Source: Vanilla planifolia (Eukaryota > Streptophyta > Magnoliopsida > Asparagales > Orchidaceae). Taken from it: 64,000 bases of DNA. Within the stretch, counting starts at the first letter, position 1, and each line of letters starts with the position of its first letter. A model generated the notes under the pieces. The model saw only the letters and a program-made list of their open reading frames with translations. It was not told the DNA's origin and searched no databases. The stretch lies in contig CM043865.1 of assembly GCA_023846275.1 (NCBI GenBank), positions 28,191,912-28,255,911 on the forward strand, written 5' to 3'. A program made the translations under genes and the position numbers. This document shows positions 1 through 12,118 of the stretch, piece by piece.

Positions 1-530
1 AATCAATTAGAACAAAAATTAGGTGGAAATTGAAACTAAAATAGTTTTTCCCCTTTTTCTATTGACCTACTTACAGTTGTATTCTTCCCCTCAAATAAAA
101 AGGAACGAAATAGCAAACACAAGCTCATGAGTCCCTAATCTCAACCATAAAAACTCCATAAGGATACACGAAAACAAGGCGACAATGATCAAAGCCACGA
201 AGTTGACTACATGTGTAACGATGAAGGATGAGGTGACAAAGTGATAAAAGGAAAGATTTAGGGTTCCCTTCTGATACCATTCACTATATCCATTGGAGCT
301 TCTTAAATCAACTGATGGTGAGTTGACAAGGAACGAAGGTCAGGAATGGGTTGATGGCACGAGTGAAGAGAAAGGAGAACATACCCTAATGCATGTTGGA
401 AAAAACTAAAAAAGAAGCTAGCATTTTTTCTCTGCTTATTATATTATTTTTTTTATTTTGTAAATTATATATTAGTAATATTTTTTTAATAAATTTGTAT
501 TAAATATAAAAAAACTTGGATTGTGACAAA
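1..530. other. AT-rich intergenic, retroelement-like
   Basis: No gene seen. On the minus strand at about 265-278 there is a TGGTATCAGAAG motif, the usual start of a primer-binding site for initiator Met-tRNA in plant LTR retrotransposons. It lies downstream (minus sense) of the gypsy integrase remnant and the repeat at 540-1095, so this stretch may be retroelement internal DNA. No coding frame supports that. Confidence 0.35.
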
Positions 531-539
531 ACAAATGTC

Positions 540-1095
540 GATGGTATACAAGTCACTAGCCATCTCATGGTAGTAAATCTTAATCTTGTGGTATACAAGT
601 CACTAGCCACTTTATGATAGTAATATCGCACATGTGACATATTAATCACTAGTCACTTCATATTGGTTAATGTTAACCATATAGCACACTGGCCACTAGC
701 TATCTTATGATAATAATATCTCAAATTTTTAGCACATTAGCCACTGGTTATAAAGAGTAGAACATTTTAATTTTAAAAAATTTACTATTTATTAATGTCA
801 TTTATTAATATTCAACTATCATTTATTCAATTTATTATCATATATATAATTCTCATTTTTATGTTATTTAACTATATGTATGTTTTTTATATCAACACAT
901 CAAATGTCATACTTATATAATCATCATGTCAAATAATTTCACATGATAATTTATCAAATACAAGTTTTTATATAATTACATATAATAATATTATATTAAT
1001 ACATTAATATCACATACTCCTTATAGAATTAACATACAATATCTTAATTTTAATAGTTAGTATTATATCAAACATATACATATAATATTCATATT
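540..1095 (+). repeat. Diverged copy of the 56.4-57.0 kb repeat
   Basis: This stretch aligns by eye, in direct orientation, with 56430-57005. Shared blocks include 'actagccatctcatgg'-like sentences repeated several times (540-760), 'catgtcaaataatttcacat' near 926 and 56797, and 'atattaatatcacat' followed by a 'tatagaattaa' block near 1000 and 56910. The similarity fades at about 1100 and 57005. Between 540 and 760 a short phrase of the type 'cactagccactttatgatagtaat' recurs about four times as a degenerate tandem repeat. It probably belongs to an LTR or satellite family. Confidence 0.6.
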
Positions 1096-1109
1096 AAAAT
1101 GCCTCCTTT

Positions 1110-1510
1110 TTGTTATTTACATTTCTTATTTCTCAATTTTATCCTATCAAGTTTTTATAATTTTTTTAATCTGTTCATCTATTTAAGGATGAAAAGTTAT
1201 TTTAAATCTTAATTAAGTACCAAATTCTTCATATATTTTTTCTTAAAAATATGAGATGAATTTAGAATCTTGATCAGATATAATTACCTTCGACACTTTA
1301 TGTAATATCATAATTTGATCGACATAAATCTGTGCTAATCTTTTAATTGAATAATAGTTCTCATAGCTAAAAAATAGGTTGATTTTGTTAATCTATCAAT
1401 AGTTACTTATATAGCATCATATCAGTGACTAGTTTTTTGTAATCTAATTATAAAATCCATTAATATTTTTTCACATTTTTATATTGAAATAGAAAAAGAT
1501 TGTAGCAACC
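1110..1510 (-). mobile_element. Ty3/gypsy integrase remnant (pseudogene)
   Basis: Translated on the minus strand through stops and frame slips, this gives a gypsy integrase core. A 'MDFI..LQKTS..YDAI' stretch is followed by 'TIDRLTKSTYFLAMRT', then a block like the family's 'VSDRDSRFTS' (here YLIKILNSSH), and then 'TFHPXXDEQ'-like residues. These match the conserved order WExIxMDFVxGLP, VDRLTKSAHFLP, SDRD and FHPQTDGQ known from plant gypsy elements. Many stops show it is dead. The RNase H remnant at 1663-1902 lies upstream in minus sense, which is the right gypsy order. Confidence 0.75.
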
Positions 1511-1546
1511 CACATGACCACTATTACTTTTCTTTTACTTTTTGAC

Positions 1547-1556
1547 ACACACACAC

Positions 1557-1635
<79 letters not shown>
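1547..1635. repeat. (CA)n-(TA)n microsatellite
   Basis: A short CA run (about 1545-1557) leads into about 37 perfect TA units (1561-1635), ending in ATACATATACACACA. It sits between the RNase H and integrase remnants of a dead gypsy element. The Tyr-Ile repeat frames it generates are artefacts. Confidence 0.95.
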
Positions 1636-1641
<6 letters not shown>

Positions 1642-1662
1642 CACACAACCATTGTCATAAAT

Positions 1663-1902
1663 TTAAATCTTTTGATGATAAGTAAATATGTAATTTTTTG
1701 CACCATAAAAATAATGCCTCCAAATCATTAAAGCATACATAATTATACCAAGCTCAATATCATATATAAGATAATAATTATCAATCCAGCATAAGAATCT
1801 TATCATATGATACATTATATGGTGAGAAATACCAATCACTATTGTGTTAGTATAAAACAGGTGAAAAAGTTTAATTGAGGCCAAAACTGATAAATGAAAC
1901 AA
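1663..1902 (-). mobile_element. Ty3/gypsy RNase H remnant
   Basis: The minus-strand frame ends with YDIELGIIMYALMIWRHYFYG, then 'AKNYIFTYHQK'. This matches the plant gypsy RNase H signature ([22 protein letters not shown] followed by xxxxTDHKSL), with the Asp of TDH changed to Tyr. The frame is open for 79 codons, but the upstream reverse transcriptase is not recognisable. It is part of the same dead element as the integrase remnant at 1110-1510. Confidence 0.75.
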
Positions 1903-3400
1903 CTAAGAAAATTCAAATGATTAAAAAAATATAGAAAGTATAGAATTATCAAAAAAAGTACTTTGATATAAAGTACAAAAATGTAGAGTTCTAAGAAGAA
2001 GAATATGTATTCTCAAAAACAAATCCAACTAAGGGTGTAACCTAATTATGTAAACATGAGAAATTAAATCCAAGGCACGTTAGACATTTCTAGATATTAG
2101 AAAGTGTGGGAAATGTTACATATAATGTTGTGTTACCTTTAGCATTGACAAAATCATATAATGTATTTCACATTTCAGCTTTAAAAAAATATATCGTTGA
2201 TATATCACATATAATATAATATAATCCAAACATAATAGAAGTGTAATAAAATCTGAGTTATAAAAAAAACTTAAAAAAATCTTAGCTAAAAAGATCAAAC
2301 AATTAAGAAAAAAGTAATTTTTATAGTCAAATTACAACAAAAAAAAAATCAAATAGAACGTAAAACTACATAGGAATTTGAGAATGAGATGAGAGGGAAG
2401 TATCTTATGCTATTCTAAATTTCAATAACAAAAGTCTTATAATGAGAGAAGAATTTTGTAACATTCTCGATTGTAACATCAAATACAAATTAAAATGTCT
2501 CATATAACGTGCCAAAATTATAAAAAATAAAATATTTTAAAATATACAAATTAATATGTAATTAGATGGAATTTGTGAGGATTAGTCAAACGATATTTCT
2601 TTCACCTTCATTGGAGTTCATTTGAAATTTCTATAAATTATCCAAATTAATAAGCATAAAAACTTGAATGTATTGGAACTAGTTCAAATTTAAAATTAGG
2701 ATCTCAATGGACAAAATAATAAGTTAATATCACCTCCAATATTTTTTTGAACATGAATACTCTTTTAAAAGATTATAATTTATTTCAATTATTTCTTAAA
2801 ATAATGTCAAAACTTATGGCATTATAATTGGTCATAATATCAAATATTTAAGAGACAATAAGTTTCGACTTACTGTTCCTGTAAACACCCAAAAACCAAT
2901 GCTCATTTATTTTACACAGTTTATTACATATAGGATTATGCGATGTACAATCAACATCTTATCATTCTATTGTACGATGATTAAGGCATAATTCTATTTT
3001 TGTTCATTTTATTGTGTTACACCATCCGAACTAAACACAATTTCAAATTTTTAGTAGCGTCTCGTTTGGATCAATTCCACACCATATGGGATCCATTTTG
3101 TATTTGAAACATGAGGATTAAAATTCAAATGTGGGCAATGTTTTCATCTCTTATAAAAAAAAAGTAAAATATAATATTTTCCTAATTTTTAAAATTAAGT
3201 TATTTTTTTAAAAAAAATTATCAAAATAAAATCATACTCGACATCCGAACTATCAAACGCACATTAAGAAGACGGTCTTCAGTTGAAGACAAAACGACTT
3301 CCTCGAATCTCCTATATTAGGCACGTGGAAAAAAACGTGGTGGGCCCTTTTTTTAGGCTAATAGGAAAGGCTACAGGGAAAGGTAGACTGACTTCGTGGG
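1903..3400. other. AT-rich intergenic, no gene seen
   Basis: No supported coding region. The last ~150 bases (3260-3400), with a GTGGGCCC motif at 3338-3345, probably belong to the promoter of the aspartate kinase gene. Confidence 0.5.
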
Positions 3401-3515
3401 TGACATTATTAATCACAGCCGTCTAAATATCCACTCGAGGAAAAGAGGCGGATCAGATCCTTCGGTCCAAAATAATCATCGGCCATCCGTAGTTGTAAAT
3501 CTCTCTCTCGATCTG

Positions 3516-3526
3516 TATATATAAAT
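3516..3526 (+). promoter_or_regulatory. TATA box of the aspartate kinase gene
   Basis: TATATATAAAT lies 265 bases upstream of the chosen ATG. A 5' UTR with an intron is plausible: a donor-like site 'ATAG|GTATGA' occurs at about 3618, with acceptor-like AGs in 3700-3750. Such an intron would remove the in-frame upstream ATG at 3710. Transcription start probably lies near 3545-3560. Confidence 0.5.
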
Positions 3527-3790
3527 ACATCAAAACCGCGCTTTTCATGCTGCTGCCCTCCGTCGCTGTGGTTCTCCAACGGAGTTTTCCTGTGAAGCCC
3601 TAACCTTTCTGTCCATAGGTATGAATCCCTTGTCGCGCTCTGTTCATGCTTCAAATTTTAACCCAACTGTTTTTCGTGTGCGTTTGCCATTTCTTGATTT
3701 CGAGAATTCATGTTTGGTTTGTGGATCTGTTGGCGAAAGATAGAAGTCCTCAACTTGGTTCGCGGAGAGGCTACCTTGTCGATTTACGAA

Positions 3791-6700
3791 ATGGCGACCT
3801 CGATACAGCTCAGAGCGAATGGTTGTTGTGCGGGGATGTCGAAGGATTGTCCAAGTTCCCTTGGTTTCTCGTCGGGACGAGGGAGTAAGGTTGTACTTCG
3901 AACCGCTTTCCGATTCGCTGGTGTGAAGGTGGGGAGCACAAATTGGAAGCGGAGAGTAGTCCCGGTATGCTGTGATAGAACAGTATGTCGCAGTATGGAG
4001 AAGGATGAGACGGTCACGCAAGATTTGGAAGGGATTGCTTCCGAGCTGAGTATTGTGATGAAGTTTGGTGGGTCATCGGTTGCTACGGCTGATAGGATGA
4101 GGGAAGTTGCTGAGCTCATTCTTAGCTTCCCTGAGGAAAAACCAGTTATTGTTCTCTCCGCCATGGGGAAGACAACAAACAATCTTTTGCTGGTAATTGC
4201 TTTATAGTTCTCTTAATATGGAATTCGTCATTTTGGGTTGCTTGATGCTCTCTGTTTGAACTTTGATCATCTTTTGTATGGAAATGAAATCTACGCTGTG
4301 GTGCAGGCTGGGGAAAGTGCTGTCAGCTGTGGTGTATCAAATGCATCAGACATTGCTGAACTAAACTCTGTAAAGCAGCTGCATCTCAAGTATGGTAACA
4401 TTTATCGAATGGACTAATGTGCTTTTTGTTCTTTTTGTTTTGCCTGTAGCTGATAATCTTTTGACCTTCTTTGCTTCTCTTTTCCAGGACAATCAATGAA
4501 CTAGGAATTGATGGGTCTAGCATTTTTTGTGAGTCCTCATTTTTCTATGTGATATTGCCTGTTTAACAACTACTTCCCAAAATTAATTTGAATAGAAGAA
4601 CATTTGTAGCAGAGTAACATAATTTATTTGCCCTTGGATTATTATAATTTGTATAATGGAATGTGTTAGCAAACATGGTTGAATTGGAGTTTGAAGATAT
4701 ACCTTTTTATTTTCCAAGTAAATAATTATTTTGCTGCAAGTTGGTGTTGCTTTCTTTTCATATTTTTAATAAAGGACAATTTTGATGGTGTCAATGATTA
4801 TAATGAATGACTGGAAACATGAACAATTAATGCTTAAGAATGAATGATGAAGATTTACATCGGGTAGACATCCAAGTGTTCTTCTATGCTAGTATATCTT
4901 TGAGGCAAGAATTGCTCACTTATTTCCTGCTAAGCATAAATGAATTGAATTTCTGAGAGGAGGATACAGATGTGAATGAGAGGGGTGCACACAAAAATTG
5001 GATCGTAAATAGATACATTTGTGAAAAGGATGGAACCACTTTAGTGGAGGGTAAGCCTAGATGTGGTATCCTTAGGTGGTTCTAATTTTTGAAGTGTAAA
5101 CTTGCTAGTGGGGAGAGGGGAATTATTGGAATTCTTTAAGTGGAAGGGGAGAGGAAGGCCAAAAAGATAAGAAAAGAGATTATCAGAATAACCTTGCACA
5201 TCTGGAGCATTATGAAGTGTTAATGAAAACAGAGAATTCTTGTACCCTAGCCTACTTAAATCGAATCCAAGGCTTGTATTTGTTGTTGGAAATTTGTACA
5301 TGGATATGCTGATTGACAGTACGATCAAAATCTTATATTCCATCTAAAAGGCTATTCTTGTACATTCTAGCTTTGGCCTCAGTTAAGGGTATGCCTCTGA
5401 GACAAAAATGTATGCATAATTGGTTCACATCACTTCTTAAATGTATATTTTGTTGTCTGTCTTAACTTCTTTTGACTGTTTTTTTTTTTCCACAGCATTT
5501 TGTTGCTTTTATTGCAAACGGTTTCTTTAACCATGTTAAGAAGTGCTTACTTTCTGAGCACACATTTTAGGTTTGCTGGATGAACTGGAGCAATTATTGA
5601 AAGGGATTGCCATGATGAAAGAGTTGACACCACGAACAACAGACTATCTTGTCTCATTTGGTGAATGCATGTCGACTAGAATCTTTGCGGAGTATTTAAG
5701 GAAACTTGGGGTTAAAGCAAGGCAGGTAAACTGTTTGTTGATGTTATATTCCAAACTTTTGATACTTAAAGAGACTGCATATTGGAATCTTGCCCTGGAG
5801 ATATTAATGTGTTGATTTGAAGAACTACTATAAATGTAACATTTTGATTATGTTATATTATGCATTAATCATTTAATTTTCCTACTTGTTCATTGATGTC
5901 TGCATACTATTGTTTACAGTTAGAAGGTTTTCTGATTCAGATGTGGGACTAGCCTAGTTTAGCAGCTGTTGAATTTGGGAAAATCTTAATATTGGTAACA
6001 TCCTATATTATTACATAGTGAACACTACAAATCTATTAGTTTTTTTTTATAGTAATCATCATGCATATTGTTCATGTAATTGCTTCCTTGATTTAGACTA
6101 TTGTAAGAGGAAGACAAACCATTATTGATTGCAATACATAGCCTTAATTTCTTTTTATAAAAAAGTGGAGCTGATTCTCATACCTCTTTAGCTATCTTAT
6201 AGATAGAAAGCAGCTTCTTTAGAAGATAGGCAATGGTTCTATTAGTTCCAGATATGGCTCATTTGTAGAGTTTCACCACAAAGCTGTGAAAGTCATCAGT
6301 TCAATCAAATATTTTCCTTAAACCTAGTATTAATTTTCTCCCTTGACATCATCGCACATGGTTGAACAAAATCAGGTAACAATTCTGTTGGATTGGCTAA
6401 CAACACAGTAATAATGAATATATGTTTGGATGGAAACTTCAGCTAATATGAAACACATGGACAGAATTCTTCTGCTATAAGAAGAAACGATTCGAATCGA
6501 GTTTATCTACAGGCAAGGAAACTATTAAGGAACTGTTAATCTCATGGAGAAGACAGTCCTAGCTCTGGATGATTGGTAATGCCATGTTTATTGCTTAATA
6601 TGCATGTGATCCTTACTTGAGGGCATGCTTTTTAGAAAAACAATTGGAGATGGTTGCTGGTACATCACCGTGAAAAAAAGAGAAATCTTCTTTTTGAGAA

Positions 6701-9404
6701 GTGGTTATCTCAAAATACTTGGTAAGAAAACATCTTGTCAAGACGATGATAAGCCAAACTGGGATTAATGGAGCAATGTAAGCAGAAAACCTATTGAGGC
6801 ACTTCCCTGCCAACAAAATATATGTATTCAAAACAGTTCTCAAAAATACTACAGACGTAATGCAAAGCATTTTATAATAACTTTTAGCACATCACTGATT
6901 TGCTGTCCTATTCATTATTGAGTACAATTCATTTTTTACTTGATCATGGAATAGATATCTAACCATTCAGACAAATACATTCTGTTTTGCAGTATGATGC
7001 TTTTGATATTGGTTTCATAACCTCAGATGACTTTACAAACGCTGACATCTTGGAAGCAACTTATCCTGCTCTTGCAAAGAAATTGCATAGTGATTGGATT
7101 GTTGATCCTGCCATTCCTGTAGTTACTGGATTTATTGGAAAGGTTTGTTTCCCTTTTATTTTTCTCCTGGCATGGTTATTATATGACCTCAAGGAGTGTC
7201 TTAAGAGTTTCGCCTTTGCAGGGTTGGAAATCCTGTGCTGTTACAACCTTAGGAAGAGGTGGTAGTGATCTGACCGCCACAACAATTGGTAAAGCCCTTG
7301 GCTTACGAGAGATACAGGTAAAGTTTGAACCATACACTTTTGATTTGAGTACTTATGATTAACAGATCTGTTTGGCAAACCATTGATGTTTAGCAAATAA
7401 GTGAATCCTTAAGTGTTCAAATATTATTATATGATGACAGGTTTGGAAGGATGTTGATGGCGTTCTTACTTGTGATCCTAATATATGCTCAAATGCACGG
7501 CCAATACCATGCTTGACCTTTGAGGAGGCTGCTGAACTTGCTTACTTTGGCTCACAGGTATAACAGCTCCTATTCAAATGTGAATAGAGCTTGGTGTTTC
7601 ATTTCAGTTCAACGTACTAAATATTTTTTGAAGTTAATTGTAGATAGATTTCTCAAATTTCAACAACAATTATGTATGTCATTGTACTTTCATGAATGCA
7701 ACAACTAGGATTATAATTATTTTTTTGTTCTTTAACTATCTTTCAAAAAATAGTAATATGGATTACTCTGATTTATATAATTATGCAAGTAGCTCATTTT
7801 CCTAAGCAGCTTTTTAGGGGGAAAAATAGTCTAAGATCTAGTTGTTACACTTATGAAACTATATGGATTTATTTGGGTTTTTTTTTATTATTGAAATTTG
7901 ATAAACTTGTTTGAATGATAGAAACATAAATTTATCTAAACTTAATGACTTTTTTATTTTGCTATAAATAAAGGGTGATGATCCTATTCTTTGTGTTATA
8001 AAGAACTCATTTTTCAAACTCGAGCATAAAATGTAACTCTTGGATCCTTTCATCTTTTGTTGCATGTGTAGGTTCTCCATCCGCAATCCATGAGACCTGC
8101 CCGAGAAAGTGATGTACCTGTTAGGGTTAAGAATTCATATAACCCTAAAGCACCAGGCACCCTCATCACTAAAGAAAGAGACATGAGTAAGGTTTGTAAA
8201 GCAAATTTCACAATCACTTTACCACCTTTAGTTCTTTAACTTTATGCACTAACAATCTTCCTTATAGGCTCTTCTGACAAGCATAGTACTGAAGTCAAAC
8301 ATCACCATGTTGGATATAGTGAGCACTCGAATGCTAGGGCAGTATGGTTTCTTAGCAAAGGTTATTTGGAGCTTTCCCTTGTAATGTTTTAAATTTCTTG
8401 TTTCCTTTAGCTATTGACTGTTGGATGGCATCATGTACAGGTATTTTCGATATTTGAGGACCTTGGTATTTCCGTCGATAGTGTGGCCACTAGTGAAGTC
8501 AGTGTTTCTTTGACGTTAGATCCATCGAAACTTTGGAGCCGAGAACTAATTCAGCAGGTAAGGCTATAAGCTGTGCTTAAACGTTTCGTTCTCATGCATC
8601 TTTAGTTGGGTGATTGCTTGCTTTTGTGCTGATAGATCAATATAAGTTTAGGTCACCCAGCTCATGCACATTTCTACAAGAATGTGAAGTTCTTGACATC
8701 AAGGCTAAATAACCCAGAATTGACACTTTTGAGTATATGATACATGTCTGTCTAAAAAGTGAACTTTTCCATAGTACAGTCCCATTGCCAAATAAATTTC
8801 TGATTTCTAGCCACATCTTCTACATTTTACACTCGCTATTGCCATCGATTCTTCATCCATGATTCTCCTTTTGAGCAGGAGCTTGATCATGTTGTTGAAG
8901 AGCTTGAAAAGATTGCTGTTGTTCATCTCCTTCAACACAGGTCCATAATATCATTGATAGGGAATGTGCAGAAGTCTTCTTTGATACTTGAAAAGGTTCT
9001 GCTTCATCTACATGTTAAACCTGTGTATCTTCCATTTTTTCTCATGTGCTTATTCCCATTATCGTCCCAAATTGCATTACCCAACAGGCTTTCAATGTTC
9101 TGCACAAGAATGGAGTCAATGTCCAGATGATCTCTCAAGGGGCATCCAAGGTAAGCTCGAGGGTTCATTTGACAAAATTTTTGTGACTTAGAAAAGAGCT
9201 TCTTAGATGCAGTGTCAAACACAGATCATGTCCTCTTCAATGCAGGTTAACATCTCCTTGGTTGTTAACGATAGTGAAGCAAAGCAGTGTGTGAGAGCTC
9301 TTCATGCAGCATTCTTTGAGAACGGCTTCATGGATGAAGCCAGAGAAGTTGTTGTGCAGAATGGTTCTGCTAAATCCCCCCTCTTCGCTGCTAATGGTGC
9401 TTAA
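3791..9404 (+). CDS. AK: Monofunctional aspartate kinase, plastid, 13 exons
   Basis: Aspartate kinase phosphorylates aspartate, the first step to Lys, Thr, Met and Ile, in plastids. Exons: 3791-4192, 4307-4389, 4488-4528, 5571-5725, 6993-7142, 7222-7317, 7441-7557, 8072-8191, 8268-8360, 8441-8557, 8879-8995, 9088-9150, 9246-9404. All junctions are GT-AG and the phases join to 570 aa, close to the 569 aa I recall for Arabidopsis AK1. Residues 1 to about 80 look like a transit peptide. KFGGSS (91-96), SFGEC (204-208) and [12 protein letters not shown] (285-296) are the kinase motifs. Two ACT domains lie at about 395-450 and 475-550. No homoserine dehydrogenase domain follows, so this is the monofunctional, normally lysine-inhibited type. 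An in-frame ATG at 3710 was not chosen because the leader it adds is atypical. Introns 3 (4529-5570) and 4 (5726-6992) are long and hold no other gene. Confidence 0.95.
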
Positions 9405-11110
9405 GGCCATGATTATTTATCATTAATCCAGTTTAGCCTCGGCAAATCGAAGTGGCTAATCATTTTTGAGATTGGAGATTTCTCGTCTTCTATTATGCCT
9501 CGTTCTATAATTTAACAATTTGGAGAATGCCTTCGGCAGAGTTCAGTTAGAGTTCATGGAAGAAGTGAAGTTTAGGGGAATTCATGCAAAATAATTAGAA
9601 ACAATTTCTATTACAGTTTTCATGTTAACCAATTGCTATATTTATTCTCACCATTTTAGAATGTAACCCTATTGGGAGGCATCAGATTTTGCTGATTTGT
9701 GTTTCTTTTTCAAATGGAATTTATAGTTTCCTTCATTTTGCAAAATGGAAGGAAAATGAGCATTATAGAATAACTCACAACAAATATTATATGGAAAAAT
9801 TGCAAAGGTCGCTTTGAATTCAAATGAATGAAAATCTTCAGCATGCAGCTGTCAAACTATTTTACAAAGCTTTTATTAGATTCCATTTGATAATAATGTC
9901 AACCTTGATGCTGTAAATAAGTTTGTCAATTGGAATGGTATAGTAATGCCATAACAGATTAAAATTTCATACAATCAAATCCAAGGTATCGGGCAATGGA
10001 TGAAATATTCTCCTCAATTCAATCCTGATGAGCTCTATTTAAGGCGTTAAGTGTGGTTCAGGCAAAACTTTTTGCATAAAATTAAGCCATGCTACCTACA
10101 AACCATTTTTTTCCCTTACATCTTCTGTTTGTGAAAGTGAACCACACTCTAAACCATTCTCTATTTGAGTTGCAAACAAACTCCTCTACATAGTCATTTT
10201 GATCGAACAATAATGTAATTTTTTTTTTTTTGTAAGAACAGCCATGGCCTGTATATATAACAAAACTCGTGATCCTTATTTAGAATCTCGACAAAGGATT
10301 GAGGAAGGGGTATACCTCTTTCCCACTTGAAACATTCAAAAGTTTCCTCCATCCCAAAAAGCAAGCACACTATTTGCAGTTAAAAGAAAATTTGTGAGCC
10401 AATAGCTTCTAAGCAAAAAGAAAAAGATGAGCTATCCCATTGAACTACTCAGCAAATGTGCTCATGAGCCTATGAACCATATAGGTACCCTATCCTTTCT
10501 ACCATGGTGATAGCAAAAGCGAAGAGCCACATTCAAATAATAGTAAGGAAGTAATTGTGCTCAACTCTAGCCCCTGCGATTGCAATTATAATTAGTCATA
10601 AATATGCGACACATCACTAAATCATGATAACAAAATAAAAAGATGAAGTTGGAACATTTGCACAAAAAATAACACAGAAAAAAAGAAAAAAAAAACACAA
10701 TAGAGGATAAGAGATACAAGATTAATATGAAAATCTCTAATTCTAAGAAAAACCATTGCCACACATTAGAAGATCTTTCCTAAAATTTGAAAAAGATTAA
10801 AAGGTTCTCTAATAACTTCCCCCTTCTAACAATAGGAAGTAACAACCTTGGATAGTTTCATAGTAGCCTCAAAAGATAAGAAAAAGATACAATGATGTCA
10901 CCAAATGCACAACCATCTCCAAAACTTCCTAATGACAACAGTAGGATCCTATGTGTCGGCCTAAGGTCGACTACGCCGACCCTATTTTGTTTCTCGATAG
11001 CGATATATACATATACATATGGCAACACATGGCACCCTCCATGTTCGATGGTGCTTTGTCTTGTATGGAAATCACAAGCTTTTCATAAAAGAGTGAAGCA
11101 ACTCTGAACT
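9405..11110. other. 3' UTR of AK and intergenic DNA
   Basis: The first few hundred bases are likely 3' UTR of the aspartate kinase gene. The rest is AT-rich with no supported gene. Confidence 0.5.
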
Positions 11111-11480
11111 GTTGGAAAATGCCGGTTACAAGAGGGGGGGGGGGGGGGGGGGGTGAATTGAATCGTTCACAAAAATAAAACGTAACAGAGTAAATTTAAG
11201 CTTGAATTTGTGAACTTAAGAAATAAAATAGCAAGGCACACGATTTCAAGTGGTTCGGCAAAACCTTTGCCTACGTCCACCCCCAGCTAACCTAGCTAGG
11301 CTTCACTACCAATCCAATGCCTTTTGCCCAAACCGGCGGGTAGGCCAAAAACCCTCACAGCACCCAATCACAAGATTGGTCACACACAAATACAATCAGC
11401 TTGGTTTTCACACCAAGACCACAATACACCGTCGTCGTAAAAAAGGCAAACAAAATTTTCTTAAACAAAATTAAAATTCC
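11111..11480 (+). repeat. Dispersed GC-rich repeat family, copy A
   Basis: The core starts with AAGAGG, then a run of 20 G (11134-11153), then GTGAATTGAATCG. It continues with 'GTGGTTCGGCAAAACC', 'TTGCCTACGTCCACCCCC' and 'CCTTTTGCCCAAACCGGCGGG'. The same order of phrases occurs at 57446-57700. It is probably a mobile or LTR-type repeat: TGTTGGAAAA at 11110 resembles a retrotransposon LTR start. No coding sequence is attached. The following 11480-11990 stretch is GC-richer than background and probably part of the same insertion. Confidence 0.7.
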
Positions 11481-11959
11481 ACAGACCTTACAACTTGTGA
11501 AACAAGGTGGCACAAAAAAAAACTTTCTTCGAAATTAAAATAACCCAAACGCACTTCTGACCGCGCTTTCCAAACTGGGCAAAGCCCAAATTGCGTTTGC
11601 GAAAGGCGCTGTTCTGTTTTCGTGCGGAAGAGGGTTTTGGAGAAATTAGGTCTAAAATTTGACTTCAAAAGAATTGAAACAGGTAAATTGGATTTCGAAA
11701 AGTTAATTGAAACGGAAAGGAATGAAAAACCGCGCAAATTTGAAGCGAAAAGAACGCGTTTCGTTTCAATCCGAGAAGGCTGAGGACGACGATGAACAGT
11801 AAATCTTTTTCGTCCGTCTTTGCAGGGAATTTTTTAGTTCTTTTTTTTTTGTATTAAATCCCTCGAATTCAATCCTTCTTATAGAAGGAGATCGAGCAAA
11901 GAGCAGAAAACATGGAGTCCTTGCGCCGGAAAAGCAGGAAAGGAACGCCGAAAGCAAAC

Positions 11960-12118
11960 GCAGTTGCGCCGGGAAAACAGTAAAAATAAAACGCCGTTGC
12001 ACCGGAAACGCCGTTGCGCCGAAAAGAAAAATACTTTAATAACCGGAAACGCCGTTGCGCCGGAAACGCCGTTGCGCCGAAAACGCCGTTGCGCAGAAAA
12101 AAGAAAAATACTTTAATA
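11960..12118 (+). repeat. Minisatellite with ACGCCGTTGCGCCGAA unit
   Basis: The phrase ACGCCGTTGC(GCCGGAA) recurs five times between 11991 and 12097, partly back to back. A second phrase, AGAAAAATACTTTAATAA, occurs after two of the blocks (about 12025 and 12104). Diverged forms (ACGCAGTTGCGCCGG, about 11960) precede it. It lies in the tail of dispersed repeat copy A. Confidence 0.85.

Noticed and set aside
1524..1706. 60-codon minus frame rich in Tyr-Ile repeats
   Set aside because: Produced by the (TA)n microsatellite; the same applies to 12439-12642.
3784..4182. 132-codon frame antisense to aspartate kinase exon 1
   Set aside because: Shadow of a real GC-rich exon; no recognisable protein.
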